The notes below the pieces were generated by a model that saw only the letters and a program-made list of their open reading frames with translations, was not told the DNA's origin and searched no databases. The translations under genes and the position numbers were made by a program. From Magnetospira sp. QH-2 (GTDB lineage: Bacteria; Pseudomonadota; Alphaproteobacteria; Rhodospirillales; Magnetospiraceae), in assembly GCF_000968135.1 (NCBI RefSeq), contig NZ_FO538765.1, positions 1,813,819-1,877,818 on the forward strand: a stretch of DNA of 64,000 nucleotides, in the 5' to 3' direction. The stretch's first letter is position 1. Every line of letters begins with the position of its first letter. Shown here piece after piece: positions 26,891-36,822 of this stretch.

Positions 26891-27943
26891 ATGACTGTTT
26901 CGCAAAACCCGCTCAATGTGGCTGTCCTAGGTGCCAGTGGCTATACCGGTGCCGAGTTGGTAAGGCTTTTGTCTTGCCATGACGGCGTGCGACTGGCTGC
27001 CCTGACAGCCGACCGCAAGGCGGGACAAACCATGGCCTCGGTCTTTCCGCAATTCGCCATGCTCGATCTGCCGACCCTGATCACCATCGACGAGGTGGAT
27101 TGGTCGGGGATCGATGTGGTGTTCGGCTGTCTGCCCCACGGGACCATGCATGGCTTGGTGCGCAAGCTGCCCGAACGGATCAAGGTTATTGATCTGTCGG
27201 CGGATTTCCGGCTACGGGACGGCGCCGTCTATAAGCAATGGTATGGTCTCGACCACAGTGCCCTCGATTTGCAAGAGCAGGCGGTCTATGGCCTTCCGGA
27301 GATCCATCGCGAAGCCATTGCCGGCGCGCGGATCGTCGCTGGGCCGGGCTGCTATCCCACGGCGGCCCAGGTGCCCCTGGTGCCGTTGTTGACGGCAGGT
27401 CTGATTGATACCGACGATATCATCATCGATGCCAAGTCCGGCGTTTCCGGGGCCGGTCGGGCGGCCAAGGAAGGGGTGCTCCATACGGAAGTGTCCGAGG
27501 GCTTCCATGCCTATGGCGTGGCCGGACACCGCCATGCGCCTGAGATCGAGCAAGGCTTGGGCTGGGCCTCCGGCACGAATATGACCATTGCTTTCACGCC
27601 GCACCTGGTACCCATGAATCGGGGCATCCTGGCGACCATGTATGTGAAGCTGCGGAACGGAGCCTCGGCGGACGACCTGCGCGTTTTGCTGGCCGATCGC
27701 TACGCCGACGAGCCTTTCGTTACCATTGTACCCGAAGGCCATTCCCCGTCCACCCGCCATGTGCGCGGCTCGAACCATGTGATGGTCGGGGTGTTCCAGG
27801 ACCGGCTGCCGGGACGGGCCATCGTCCTCTCCGCCATCGACAACCTGGTCAAGGGGGCCTCGGGGCAATTGGTGCAAAGTATGAATGTGATGTGCGGCTT
27901 TCCGGAAACCCAAGGATTGGAGCAGTTGCCGCTGTTTCCGTGA
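26891..27943 (+). CDS. argC: N-acetyl-gamma-glutamyl-phosphate reductase
   Basis: A 350-residue NADPH-dependent enzyme of arginine synthesis, forming N-acetylglutamate semialdehyde. The N-terminal Rossmann motif is VLGASGYTGAELVRLL. The catalytic Cys is in VAGPGCYPTAAQ. GVSGAGRAAKEG and HRHAPEIEQ are further family blocks. Length is typical. It stands alone, with AGGAGA upstream of the ATG. Confidence 0.96.
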   Translation: MTVSQNPLNVAVLGASGYTGAELVRLLSCHDGVRLAALTADRKAGQTMASVFPQFAMLDLPTLITIDEVDWSGIDVVFGCLPHGTMHGLVRKLPERIKVIDLSADFRLRDGAVYKQWYGLDHSALDLQEQAVYGLPEIHREAIAGARIVAGPGCYPTAAQVPLVPLLTAGLIDTDDIIIDAKSGVSGAGRAAKEGVLHTEVSEGFHAYGVAGHRHAPEIEQGLGWASGTNMTIAFTPHLVPMNRGILATMYVKLRNGASADDLRVLLADRYADEPFVTIVPEGHSPSTRHVRGSNHVMVGVFQDRLPGRAIVLSAIDNLVKGASGQLVQSMNVMCGFPETQGLEQLPLFP

Positions 27944-28033
27944 GGATGGTGGCATAGGAGAATGGGTGCGGACACCCAGAATACCGGGTATCATTCCAGA
28001 CGCGATGGGTGAAGTGTTCTAAAGGGGGATGCC

Positions 28034-28783
28034 TTGGGGGTTCGTGTCATTCTGTTTGTTCTCGCCCTTCTGGGAGGGGCAATGCCGGCGGCGGCGATGG
28101 ATCTTGCCATTTGCGCCAGAGCTCAAGGGCATCCGAAGCACTATGTGGACTCTTCGGGAAATCCCAAGGGATACGCTATCGAGGTTGCTGCCGAAGCGGT
28201 GCGCCGGGCCGGTTATAGGTCGCGCATCTTGAATTTCCCTTGGAAGCGGGCACAGAAGACAGCTCTTGATGGTCTTTGTATCATCACCGCTTTTTCGGTG
28301 ACGGAAGAGCGGAAGGCAAAGTACCTGTTTAGTGACTCAATGTTTATTGATCGTGTTTTGCTGTGGCAGGCTGCAGCCAGACCGTTTCCTTTCTTCCGCT
28401 TTGAGGACCTGATTGGAAAGCACATCGGGATTCCCACGGCCAGCTATTACGCGGGCGAGTTTGATCGCGTCCGGCCTCAACTGAATCTATTTGAAGACAG
28501 TGAGAAACAGGTCAGCCTCAAGATGCTGATCAAAGGGCGCCTCGATGCCGCGATTATCCCGGGCGACATTGCCGCCGCGAAGTTTCTGGCGCGTCTTCAA
28601 GGGGTGGATTTCGCGCAACTAAAGCCATCGGATACACCGATTTCCTTGGATCCCAATCACATTGGTGTGCCGAAGAATCTGATCGGTTTCGAGGCGGCGG
28701 GTCTTACGGAAAAACTCAATGCGGCATTGGCGGCCATGGCAGCGGATGGAACCACAAGGGCTATTTTGAGCCGCTACCAGTAG
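28034..28783 (+). CDS. Solute-binding protein, family 3 type (orphan)
   Basis: A 249-residue secreted protein with a signal peptide ending at AAA and the two-lobed fold of polar amino-acid binding proteins (GYAIEVAAEAVRRAGY, FPWKRAQ, LIGKHIGIPTASYY, LIKGRLDAAIIPGD). The start is TTG 28034, with GGGGG five bases upstream; the overlapping ATG at 28029 is in another frame. No permease or ATPase gene is adjacent, so it may act as a sensor or stand-alone binder. The next gene is a diverged relative 44 bases away. Confidence 0.72.
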   Translation: MGVRVILFVLALLGGAMPAAAMDLAICARAQGHPKHYVDSSGNPKGYAIEVAAEAVRRAGYRSRILNFPWKRAQKTALDGLCIITAFSVTEERKAKYLFSDSMFIDRVLLWQAAARPFPFFRFEDLIGKHIGIPTASYYAGEFDRVRPQLNLFEDSEKQVSLKMLIKGRLDAAIIPGDIAAAKFLARLQGVDFAQLKPSDTPISLDPNHIGVPKNLIGFEAAGLTEKLNAALAAMAADGTTRAILSRYQ

Positions 28784-28827
28784 GCGTTCACCGCCACCGA
28801 TCATTCATATGCAAGCGGGGTACGAAA

Positions 28828-29568
28828 TTGAGATCACTGATAACTTTCGGGTTTGGCTTGCTTGTTGGCGGTCTTTTGCTGCAGAAAACGGTCTGGAGCG
28901 CGGAGCCAGCGACCTTGTATATGACTGAAATTCCCGGTCAAACCATGCTCGATGAGAGCGAGCCAGGGATCTCTCTGAGACTCACCCGAGAAGCATCGAA
29001 ACGCGCAGCCATCACGTTGGATGAGCGGTTTGTTCCTTGGGGCCGGGCCGTTGGGAAAACCGAGTCGGGGTCTGATACCTTGATTGTGCCCTTCTCTCGC
29101 ACAGCCAAACGAGAGGATCGCTTCGCCTGGATCGCTCCCTTGTTCGATATGACTTTCGGATTTGTTTCGTTGGGTACGGCGGTCGATACCAAGGCCGAGG
29201 CTCGAACCCTCAAGCGATTGGGCGTATGGCGGGAAACCTCCATGGAGGAGGAACTGATAAAAGAGGGCTTTACCAACCTGGTGCCGGTTTCAAACGATAA
29301 GGCCCTGGTCCGCATGCTGATAAACGGACGACTGGATGCCTGGTACGGCTCCATCGCCGAGGCGAAGTATATCTTTGCAGGCATCGACATCATCAATCGC
29401 CAGAAGATCCGTTTTGGCCAACCAGTCAAGGCCAGTCCCGTCTGGCTTGCCGGGGGGCTGGCCAATTCGCCATCCATGGTGGACAGATTCCGCAGCGCCC
29501 TGAAATCCATGAGAGCCGACGGCTTCATCGAAAAGACCATGGCGCAGCAAGATGCGGCGTTTGAATAG
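28828..29568 (+). CDS. Solute-binding protein, family 3 type (orphan, second copy)
   Basis: A 246-residue secreted protein with a signal peptide (residues 1-24, ending SA). It has the same two-lobe organisation as the preceding gene: ITLDERFVPWGRAVGKTESG, then RLGVWRETSMEEELIKEGF, then LINGRLDAWYGS. The start is TTG 28828 with GCGGGG upstream. Together with its neighbour it looks like an old tandem duplication. No transporter partners are nearby. Confidence 0.7.
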   Translation: MRSLITFGFGLLVGGLLLQKTVWSAEPATLYMTEIPGQTMLDESEPGISLRLTREASKRAAITLDERFVPWGRAVGKTESGSDTLIVPFSRTAKREDRFAWIAPLFDMTFGFVSLGTAVDTKAEARTLKRLGVWRETSMEEELIKEGFTNLVPVSNDKALVRMLINGRLDAWYGSIAEAKYIFAGIDIINRQKIRFGQPVKASPVWLAGGLANSPSMVDRFRSALKSMRADGFIEKTMAQQDAAFE

Positions 29569-29591
29569 TCCGATGGCCTTGGGAAAGGGAA

Positions 29592-30398
29592 CTACAGCGC
29601 TTTCTCCAATACCGCTTCGATCCCGCGCACAACCTCTTGGCATCGTCCTGCGTCGAGAGCGTCAGGGTGGGGAGGAGCGAAGCACCGGGAATCATTGTCA
29701 TAGTACTGGCCCGAAGCGCCATCGAATTCATCGCTCAGGGCCGCGCGCATCAGGATATCCGCGCCGATGCGGATATCGTTCCCGGCCACACCGAAGCCTT
29801 CCTTCACCATCTTGCTCGCCAGCATGGAGCCGGGATTGACGGCCACGACCAAGGGCCCGCTCTCCTTGAGCGACTCTGCCAGGGTCCGTGACCACATGGT
29901 GAGGGCCAGCTTGCTCTGCGCATAGGCCTCGAAATCGGAGAGTTCGACCCCACCGGCCAAGGCCCGAAGATCGACCGGAGACTGGGCGGCGGAAGACAGA
30001 TTGACCACCCGCCCATCGCATCCCATCAATGGCAACAGCCGTTGGGTCAGCCGATAGGGGGCGATGGTATTGACCATGAAGCGCACATCGAGCCCCGTTG
30101 GGGTGATGGGATCGGGGGTTTTGAAGATGCCTGCATTGTTTATCAGGACATCCAGGCTGCTATGCTTGTCGATCACCGCCTGGGCGAGCGCTTCCACATC
30201 TGGCAGTCGTGATAGGTCCGCCTTGTAGCATTCCAGCGGCCCGCCACCGGGGATACCCGAGAGATCTTCTTCCACCTGTGCCAATTTCGCCGGGTTGCGT
30301 CCGTGCAGCAGCACGCGGTGACCTGCCCCGACCAGCATTTTTGCCGTTTCCAATCCGATTCCATCGGTGGCGCCGGTCAAGAGAATGGTTTTTTGCAT
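29592..30398 (-). CDS. SDR family oxidoreductase
   Basis: A 268-residue NAD(P)-dependent short-chain dehydrogenase. The cofactor loop is TGATDGIG, followed by NNAG; the catalytic Ser lies in VNLSSAAQ and the YxxxK pair in YAQSK. The start at 30398 (MQKTILLTGATDGIG) places the Rossmann fold at the N-terminus as usual. It is the last of three oxidoreductase genes downstream of a LysR gene, 13 bases from the previous one. Substrate unknown. Confidence 0.9.
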   Translation of the reverse strand: MQKTILLTGATDGIGLETAKMLVGAGHRVLLHGRNPAKLAQVEEDLSGIPGGGPLECYKADLSRLPDVEALAQAVIDKHSSLDVLINNAGIFKTPDPITPTGLDVRFMVNTIAPYRLTQRLLPLMGCDGRVVNLSSAAQSPVDLRALAGGVELSDFEAYAQSKLALTMWSRTLAESLKESGPLVVAVNPGSMLASKMVKEGFGVAGNDIRIGADILMRAALSDEFDGASGQYYDNDSRCFAPPHPDALDAGRCQEVVRGIEAVLEKAL

Positions 30399-30411
30399 TA
30401 TGCTTGCTCCT

Positions 30412-31371
30412 TTAGCCGGAAAAGTCCGGCATGAGATCATCGGCCAGGCGCTTCAAGGTGGACTCGATGTCGGCCTGGTTGAACCGCAGATTTAGGGCCA
30501 CATGGTTAATGCCGATCTCCTGTATCGATTTTAGATAGTCTCGAAGTGCCCGGATTCCTGATCGGAACCCCAAGTGAATCGGCTCCGGAGGGGCATTCGA
30601 ATCTTCAACCAGATCGATATACAGCGATTGCAGGGCCGGTTTCTCTGGTCCACCCGCGGTTTTGACCCGCGCCCGCCAGTCATGGATGATCCGTGCCTGA
30701 GTGGAAATGTTGCGCGGATAAGTGATCCACCCATCCCCATGCGCGGCGATCCATTCGGGAGACTGCTGACTGCCGCCGGTGATCAGAAGCGGCAGTTTTC
30801 CCGACAATGGCTTGGGCAGCATATCCATGCCCCCATAAGGGTTGCCATGAAGATTCTCGAAGGTTGGAGCGTCTTCCCACATGCGTTGAATATAGTCGAA
30901 GCTTTCTTGAAACAGCGCGCCGCGATCGTCGAAGGGCAGGTTGAGGGCCGGATATTCCTCCGGTCGATCCCCCGAGGCCACACCCAGAATGAGGCGTCCT
31001 CCGGATAACACATCGACGCTGGCTGCCGCCTTGGCTACATGGGCCGGGTGGCGCAGGGGAAGGATAATGCTGGCGACCCCCAGAGCGATGCGCTCCGTCC
31101 GGGCGGCCAGAAAGCCCAGGTAGGCAAAGGGATCGAACATCTGGCCCGCATCGCCGAAGGAGGGCACGTTGAACGGCACATCCCGCAACCAAAGAGCAGA
31201 AAACCCCAGTTCTTCGGCCCATTGAACCCTTTCCAAATGGTGGGCCATGGTCGGTACCGGGCCTTGGGCATAGGTCTCCAGCGGCACCACCAATCCGAGG
31301 CTCAGGCGGTTTGGTTGGAAAACCGTGTTGTAGCCTCGGTTGATGGCCTGAAAGGATGTTTTCTTCGTCAT
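30412..31371 (-). CDS. LLM class flavin-dependent oxidoreductase
   Basis: A 319-residue luciferase-like monooxygenase, TIM-barrel type, probably using FMNH2 and oxygen. LGFSALWLRDVPFN, FAYLGFLAARTERIALGVASIILPLRHPAHVAKAAASVDVLSGG (in parts) and GVASGDRPEEYPA are family blocks; it resembles the BA3436-type subgroup. It is three bases downstream of the nitroreductase gene, which may supply reduced flavin. Confidence 0.88.
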   Translation of the reverse strand: MTKKTSFQAINRGYNTVFQPNRLSLGLVVPLETYAQGPVPTMAHHLERVQWAEELGFSALWLRDVPFNVPSFGDAGQMFDPFAYLGFLAARTERIALGVASIILPLRHPAHVAKAAASVDVLSGGRLILGVASGDRPEEYPALNLPFDDRGALFQESFDYIQRMWEDAPTFENLHGNPYGGMDMLPKPLSGKLPLLITGGSQQSPEWIAAHGDGWITYPRNISTQARIIHDWRARVKTAGGPEKPALQSLYIDLVEDSNAPPEPIHLGFRSGIRALRDYLKSIQEIGINHVALNLRFNQADIESTLKRLADDLMPDFSG

Positions 31372-31374
31372 TGT

Positions 31375-32079
31375 TCAGGCCCAGCTAACCACATCGGCCA
31401 TTTCGCGTCGGGTTTTGGGGAACATGGGCCCATCGGCGCGATAGCCGAAAGCGACCATGACAGCAGGCTTGTAGCGTGCCGGATCGATATTGAAATGCTT
31501 TTCCAATACGGCAATGGTCTTGTCCACCTCGAAGCCTTCGATGGGGCAGGAGTCGATACCCATCAATGCGGCGGTGGTCATCATGTTGCCCAGCGCGATA
31601 TAGGCCTGGCGGGCCGACCAGTCGCTGATCTGCCGGTCTCCCTGGATCTTGAAATCCTGATCCTGGAACTTCTGATAGGCGCCATTGATGAAGCCGATGA
31701 CATCCTCGGGAAGCTGTTTGACCTCTTTCATATGGTTCTGTAGATATTCGGAATGGTGGGTCATGGTCGCGCCCGTGTGGGCCAAGAAAATGCAGAAATG
31801 GCTCGAGGTGCCCAACTGCCCGGCGGTGCCATTGGTGGCGCCATTGGCACCCCAGGTGAAATCCCGGAACAGCTCGCGCTTCTCCGGGGTTTGGATGACC
31901 AGAAGCTGCCAAGGCTCCATGCCGAAAGAGCTGGGCGACAGGCGCGCTGTTTCGAGGATGGTATCGAATTCCCTGTCGCTGATTTTGCGCTCGGCGTCGA
32001 ATACCTTGGTGGCATGGCGAAAATGATAGGCCTCAAGGATCTGGGCCTGGACATCATTGAGAGGGGAAGCGGTATCCAT
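31375..32079 (-). CDS. Nitroreductase family NAD(P)H-dependent oxidoreductase
   Basis: A 234-residue FMN enzyme of the NfsB/YfkO type. HFRHATKVFDAERKIS, ETARLSPSSFGMEPWQLLV and the C-terminal VAFGYRADGPMFPKTRR are family blocks. The start at 32079 (MDTASPLNDVQ) fits the usual length. It is the first of three oxidoreductase genes after the LysR gene. It could reduce quinones or nitro compounds, or feed reduced flavin to the LLM enzyme. Confidence 0.9.
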   Translation of the reverse strand: MDTASPLNDVQAQILEAYHFRHATKVFDAERKISDREFDTILETARLSPSSFGMEPWQLLVIQTPEKRELFRDFTWGANGATNGTAGQLGTSSHFCIFLAHTGATMTHHSEYLQNHMKEVKQLPEDVIGFINGAYQKFQDQDFKIQGDRQISDWSARQAYIALGNMMTTAALMGIDSCPIEGFEVDKTIAVLEKHFNIDPARYKPAVMVAFGYRADGPMFPKTRREMADVVSWA

Positions 32080-32183
32080 AATGCGGTCTCCATTGGTTTC
32101 TGGTCCGCATGATACGCATCCCATTGATCATAACTATCTGATGATTTCGGGAATCATTATCCCACTGAATGGTATAATGGCCC

Positions 32184-33098
32184 CTACAAAAGGTCGCCAT
32201 AACGCTGTTGGTTGGTTTTGACGATATGCGCCTGCATGAAGTCGAGGAACGCCTTGACCCGGGCGGGCATTAACCGACCAGGGGGGCGCACCGCCCAGAT
32301 CTTGCGTTCGGGCCAGACCCGGTAGCGCGGCAACACAGCAACCAGCCGTCCCGCTCGGATATCCGGCCCGGCATGCCAAAGGGAGGCTTGGCCGATGCCC
32401 AATCCCGCCACCGACCATTCCCCAACCGCATCGCCAAGATCGACCCTAACGGGCCCGGACACCGGAATATCATGAACCGCGCTATCTTCGCCAATCAGTT
32501 GCCAGCTATTGGTTTTTCCCAAAGTCAGGCAGGCATGTTTGACCAGCTCTCGCGGTGTTTCTGGGATTCCGGAACGGGCGAGATAGGCCGGTGCGGCCAC
32601 CAGGAGTACGGGGTTCTCGTCGATCTTCTGTGCCAGCAGGCTTGACGGCGCCAACTCACCGATGCGAAAGGCGAGATCGAAACCCTGCTCGACAATATCC
32701 ACAACGGTATCGGTCAGGTTCAAATCCAGCATCACATGGGGATAGAGCCGCAGGAACTCGGGCACGAAAGGCACGATATGCGATCGCCCAAAGGAGGCCG
32801 AGGCGGTGACGCGCAAAGTCCCGGAAACCGATTGCGCACTATGGGAGAGCGCCGTGCGGGCATCTTCCACATCTTCGAGAATCCGCTTGGCATGTTCGAG
32901 AAACAGTTCGCCGTCCGGAGTCAGCGAGACGGTTCTGGTGGTGCGGTTGAGCAATTTGACTTTGAGATCGGCTTCGAGTTTCTGAATGCGTTGGGAGGCA
33001 TTGGTGGTGGAAAGATTGAACTCGGCCCCGGCTCGCCCGATGGCACCTAGGGCGGCGACGCGAACAAATAGATTCAGAGTCCAGATATCAAAAGACAA
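32184..33098 (-). CDS. LysR family transcriptional regulator
   Basis: A 304-residue regulator. The N-terminal winged HTH reads LFVRVAALGAIGRAGAEFNL, STTNASQRIQKLEADLKVKL and TRTVSLTPDGELFLEHAKRIL; a substrate-binding effector domain follows. It matches the CrgA/AaeR-like subgroup with a long HTH linker. It lies on the same strand as, and just upstream of, the nitroreductase/LLM/SDR run, which it probably controls. It is divergent from the serine hydrolase. Confidence 0.92.
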   Translation of the reverse strand: MSFDIWTLNLFVRVAALGAIGRAGAEFNLSTTNASQRIQKLEADLKVKLLNRTTRTVSLTPDGELFLEHAKRILEDVEDARTALSHSAQSVSGTLRVTASASFGRSHIVPFVPEFLRLYPHVMLDLNLTDTVVDIVEQGFDLAFRIGELAPSSLLAQKIDENPVLLVAAPAYLARSGIPETPRELVKHACLTLGKTNSWQLIGEDSAVHDIPVSGPVRVDLGDAVGEWSVAGLGIGQASLWHAGPDIRAGRLVAVLPRYRVWPERKIWAVRPPGRLMPARVKAFLDFMQAHIVKTNQQRYGDLL

Positions 33099-33252
33099 AT
33101 TAATCGGTCATCCGTTAAGGGGCGCCTCATGGTTCGACCATTATGGGCCGCAGGGGTGTATTTTTAAAGGGAGTGGTGGAGGCTCTATGGCTTGTGGCAC
33201 GATCGTTCCCGAAGGGGGATGAAAAGCCTTCGGTCAAAGGGACAGGAGAGCG

Positions 33253-34293
33253 ATGTCGGTGTTAAGCAACTTTGAAAATCAGCCTCGGTTTCTGGGCGAC
33301 GGTTGGCGTGTGTCGTCTCTGCATCGGGCAGGCCTGGACGGAGAAACGTTTCAGGCGGTTGTTAAATCCATTGAAAAGGACGCCCATTCGGATTTTCATT
33401 CCCTGCTCGTTGCACGGCATGGAAGGTTGGCCTTCGAGGGTTACTTCAATGGCTACGATACCGGCAGCCTGCACGATATCCGCTCTGCGGGTAAGAGTAT
33501 GACTTCGACTTTGGTTGGGATCGCCATTGATCAAGGCGTGATTCCCTCCGTTGACCACCGGGTTTTACCCTACTTCCATGGCTATGAACCGCTTCGGGAC
33601 CTGGATGATCGGAAGGCGTCAATCAAGATCAGGGACCTGCTGATGATGAGGTCCGGTCTGGACGCCGACGACAATGATCGAGCGACACCGGGAAATGAAG
33701 AGGCCATGCTCAATTCACCCGACTGGATCCGCTATGCGCTAGATCTGCCAATGAGCGCCGAGCCCGGCCAGAAATGGGCCTATGCCGGGGTCAACAGCAT
33801 GCTCCTGGCGGGGCTGCTCGAAGCGGCAACGGAGCAGCCCTTGCTGGAATATGCGATGCAATATCTGTTCGAGCCACTAGGGATCCACAGCCTTCTCTGG
33901 CAATCTTCGCCCCAGGGAACCCCCGCCGGGCAGGGGTTTATGGCGCTAAGTGGACGGGATATGCTCAAGTTGGGGCAGATGATGCTCAATGGTGGCGCTT
34001 GGAACGGGCGCACGATCGTTTCAGAGGATTGGGTGCGAGAGGTATCTCGATGCCGGACCTTGCTCCCCGATGAAAAGCATGCAGGGTACGGCTATCATTG
34101 GTGGTGTCTAGCCATGGACCGGAACGGTCAGAAGCTGGCATGTTTCTTTGCCTCTGGAAATGGCGGCAACAAGATCTACGTTGTTCCAGATCTCCAGATG
34201 GTCGTCGCTTTGGCCAGTTCAGCCTATAACAAGCCCTACATGCACGCTCGCTCACACGAGATTTTGAAACGGGTCATTCAGTCAGTAATTTAG
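33253..34293 (+). CDS. Serine hydrolase, class C beta-lactamase/DD-peptidase family
   Basis: A 346-residue enzyme with the SxxK nucleophile motif in IRSAGKSMTSTLVG and the Tyr motif in WAYAGVNSMLLAGLLE. GRDMLKLGQMML and GYGYHWW are also typical of the family; a C-terminal FFASGNGGNKIYV stands in place of the KTG box. No signal peptide is evident, so it is more likely a cytoplasmic esterase than a beta-lactamase. It converges with parE, only two bases apart. Confidence 0.85.
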   Translation: MSVLSNFENQPRFLGDGWRVSSLHRAGLDGETFQAVVKSIEKDAHSDFHSLLVARHGRLAFEGYFNGYDTGSLHDIRSAGKSMTSTLVGIAIDQGVIPSVDHRVLPYFHGYEPLRDLDDRKASIKIRDLLMMRSGLDADDNDRATPGNEEAMLNSPDWIRYALDLPMSAEPGQKWAYAGVNSMLLAGLLEAATEQPLLEYAMQYLFEPLGIHSLLWQSSPQGTPAGQGFMALSGRDMLKLGQMMLNGGAWNGRTIVSEDWVREVSRCRTLLPDEKHAGYGYHWWCLAMDRNGQKLACFFASGNGGNKIYVVPDLQMVVALASSAYNKPYMHARSHEILKRVIQSVI

Positions 34294-34295
34294 TT

Positions 34296-36284
34296 TTAGA
34301 CGTCCAGGTCCTCGACGAACTTGGCCTGGTCCTGGATGAAAGCCATGCGGGCTTCCGGCTTGCGGCCCATGAGTTGTTCCACCAGCGAGGCGGTCTCCTT
34401 GGCTTCCTCGATTTCGTCCTCGCTATGGCCCATGGGGACCGAGACCTTGAGCAGGATCCGCGAGGCCGGGTCCATGGTGGTCTCCTTGAGCTGTGCCGGG
34501 GGCATCTCGCCCAGTCCCTTGAAGCGGCTGACCTCGATCTTGCCTCGTCCCGAAAACTCCTTGGCCATCAATTCTTCCTTGTGCGCCTCGTCGCGGGCAT
34601 AGAAGACCTTGCCCCCCTGAGCGATGCGAAACAAAGGTGGAAGGGCGATAAAAAGGTGTCCAGTTTCAATCAGTTTCGGCATCTCTCTAAAGAAATACGT
34701 CATCAACAAGGAGGCGATATGGGCACCATCCACATCCGCATCGGTCATGATGATGATCTTCTCGTAGCGCAGGGCCTCCTCGCTGTAATTGTCCCGCGTG
34801 CCGCAGCCCAGGGCTTCCTGTAGATCGGACAGTTCCTGGTTGCCGCGCAGTTTGTCGGCGGAGGCCGAGGCGACGTTGAGGATCTTGCCACGCAAAGGCA
34901 GGACCGCTTGGGTATCGCGGCGGCGGGCCTGCTTGGCCGAGCCTCCGGCGGAGTCACCCTCGACGATGAACAGTTCTGTGCCTTGCTGGATGGAGCGCGA
35001 GCAGTCGGCGAGCTTGCCGGGCAGGCGCAGGCGCTTGGTGGCCGAGGCCCGCTTCATTTCCTTGTCCTGCTTTTTGCGCAGGCGGGAATTGGCCCGATCG
35101 ACGATGCGCTCCAACAGGGCCTTGGCCCCGTCCGGATCGCCGGACAGCCAGTGGTCGAAATGGTCCCGTACGGCATTTTCCACCAGGCGCGAGGCTTCGG
35201 CGGTGGAGAGCTTCTCCTTGGTTTGGCCCTGGAACTGCGGGTCGCGGATAAACACCGACAGCATGATGCAGGCACCGCCCACCAGGTCGTCGGCGGTCAT
35301 CTTGGCGGCCTGGCGGTTGTTGACCAACTCGCCGTGGGCCTTCAGGCCGCGCAGTAGGGCGGTGCGCAGGCCGGTCTCGTGGGTGCCGCCCTGGGGGGTG
35401 GGGACGGTATTGCAGTAGGAATTGAAAAAGGCCTCGTCATCCTCGGGCCAGGCTACCGCCCATTCCATCTTACCCGCATTGTCCGGAAACTGAGCGGTTC
35501 CGGCGAAGGGAGTGGGGGTGACCATGGCCCGTCCGTCCAGGCTGGCGGCCAGAAAATCGGACAGACCGCCAGGGAAGTGCAGGGTGGCTTGTTGCGGGGT
35601 CTTGTCTTCTTCTTTCAGCAAAGACGGATCGCAAGACCAGCGGATCTCGACGCCACGGAACAGGTAAGCCTTGGAGCGGACCAGTTTGTACAGGATCGAG
35701 GGCTTGAAATGCAGACGGTGACCGAAAATCTGCGTGTCGGGCTGAAAAATCACCGTTGTGCCGCGCCGGTTCTGTGTCGCGCCCATGTTGCGCAGCTTGG
35801 TCAGTGGTTTGCCGCGCTCGTAACTCTGGGCCCAGAGCTCCCGGTCACGGGCCACTTCAACTTCCAGCTTTTCCGCCAGGGCATTGACCACCGAAATACC
35901 CACGCCGTGCAGACCGCCGGAGGTCTCATAGGCCTTGCCGCCGAATTTGCCGCCGGAGTGCAGGGTGGTCAAAATCACTTCCAGCGCCGATTTTTCACGC
36001 ATCTTGGGGTGTTTATCCACCGGGATGCCGCGCCCGTTGTCGCGCACGGTGACGCGGTTATCCACGCCCAATTCCAATTCAATGCGGCTGGCATGCCCGG
36101 CCACGGCCTCGTCCATGGAATTATCCAATACTTCGGCCACCAGGTGATGCAGGGCTCGCTCATCGGTGCCGCCGATATACATGCCCGGACGCCGCCGGAC
36201 GGGCTCCAGGCCTTCGAGGACCTCGATGTCCTTGGCCGAATAGCCGCCGGTGGTCGCGCCGTCCGCCTGGAAAAGATCGTTCAT
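34296..36284 (-). CDS. parE: DNA topoisomerase IV subunit B
   Basis: A 662-residue GHKL ATPase subunit, partner of ParC. LEPVRRRPGMYIGGTDERALHHL (start of the ATPase fold), LDNSMDEA (Mg-binding Asn), GRGIPVD and GGLHGVGISVVNAL are visible. The Toprim domain shows EGDSAGGSAKQ and MTDADVDGAHIASLL. The length and lack of the large GyrB insert fit ParE. Confidence 0.95.
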   Translation of the reverse strand: MNDLFQADGATTGGYSAKDIEVLEGLEPVRRRPGMYIGGTDERALHHLVAEVLDNSMDEAVAGHASRIELELGVDNRVTVRDNGRGIPVDKHPKMREKSALEVILTTLHSGGKFGGKAYETSGGLHGVGISVVNALAEKLEVEVARDRELWAQSYERGKPLTKLRNMGATQNRRGTTVIFQPDTQIFGHRLHFKPSILYKLVRSKAYLFRGVEIRWSCDPSLLKEEDKTPQQATLHFPGGLSDFLAASLDGRAMVTPTPFAGTAQFPDNAGKMEWAVAWPEDDEAFFNSYCNTVPTPQGGTHETGLRTALLRGLKAHGELVNNRQAAKMTADDLVGGACIMLSVFIRDPQFQGQTKEKLSTAEASRLVENAVRDHFDHWLSGDPDGAKALLERIVDRANSRLRKKQDKEMKRASATKRLRLPGKLADCSRSIQQGTELFIVEGDSAGGSAKQARRRDTQAVLPLRGKILNVASASADKLRGNQELSDLQEALGCGTRDNYSEEALRYEKIIIMTDADVDGAHIASLLMTYFFREMPKLIETGHLFIALPPLFRIAQGGKVFYARDEAHKEELMAKEFSGRGKIEVSRFKGLGEMPPAQLKETTMDPASRILLKVSVPMGHSEDEIEEAKETASLVEQLMGRKPEARMAFIQDQAKFVEDLDV

Positions 36285-36407
36285 GGGGGCTGCCTCATTC
36301 CGTATGGTGCGCTATCCTAGAAAACCCGTCTTGACGTGACAAGCAGGATAAGGGGTATTTGGGTCATTCGTCCCTCAACATCTTGTGGAATGATAGGGTT
36401 ATCCACC

Positions 36408-36818
36408 ATGACCGATCAAACTGAACCCGGACCGCACGGCATTGCCGCCACTCGGACCCTGGCCATGCCCGCCGATACCAATCCCAATGGCGATATTTTC
36501 GGCGGATGGTTGATGGCGCAAATGGACGTGGCCGGCAGTCTGATTGCCCGTGAAAGGGCCGGGGGGCGGGTTGCGACGGTGGCTGTCGATGCCATGGCGT
36601 TTCACCTGCCCGTGCGCGTGGGGGACGTGGTCAGCTGCCACGGTCTGGTCCAAAGGGAAGGGACGACCTCTCTGTCGGTGCATGTGGAGGCCTGGGTACA
36701 GCGCCATCTTAGCGGCCATGAACAGATGGTCACCGAGGGCACTTTCGTCTATGTGGCCATTGATGGGAATGGCGCCAAGCGAAAGCTGCCCCCAGTGTCC
36801 GGTATGGGGCCTCTGTGA
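36408..36818 (+). CDS. Acyl-CoA thioesterase, YciA/hot-dog family
   Basis: A 136-residue hot-dog fold thioesterase. The signature MPADTNPNGDIFGGWLMAQMD carries the catalytic Asp, and VATVAVDAMAFHLPVRVGDVV is the second family block. It hydrolyses acyl-CoA in the cytoplasm. The start at 36408 gives the usual short N-terminus; the open frame before it shows no similarity. Confidence 0.92.
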   Translation: MTDQTEPGPHGIAATRTLAMPADTNPNGDIFGGWLMAQMDVAGSLIARERAGGRVATVAVDAMAFHLPVRVGDVVSCHGLVQREGTTSLSVHVEAWVQRHLSGHEQMVTEGTFVYVAIDGNGAKRKLPPVSGMGPL

Positions 36819-36822
36819 CGAG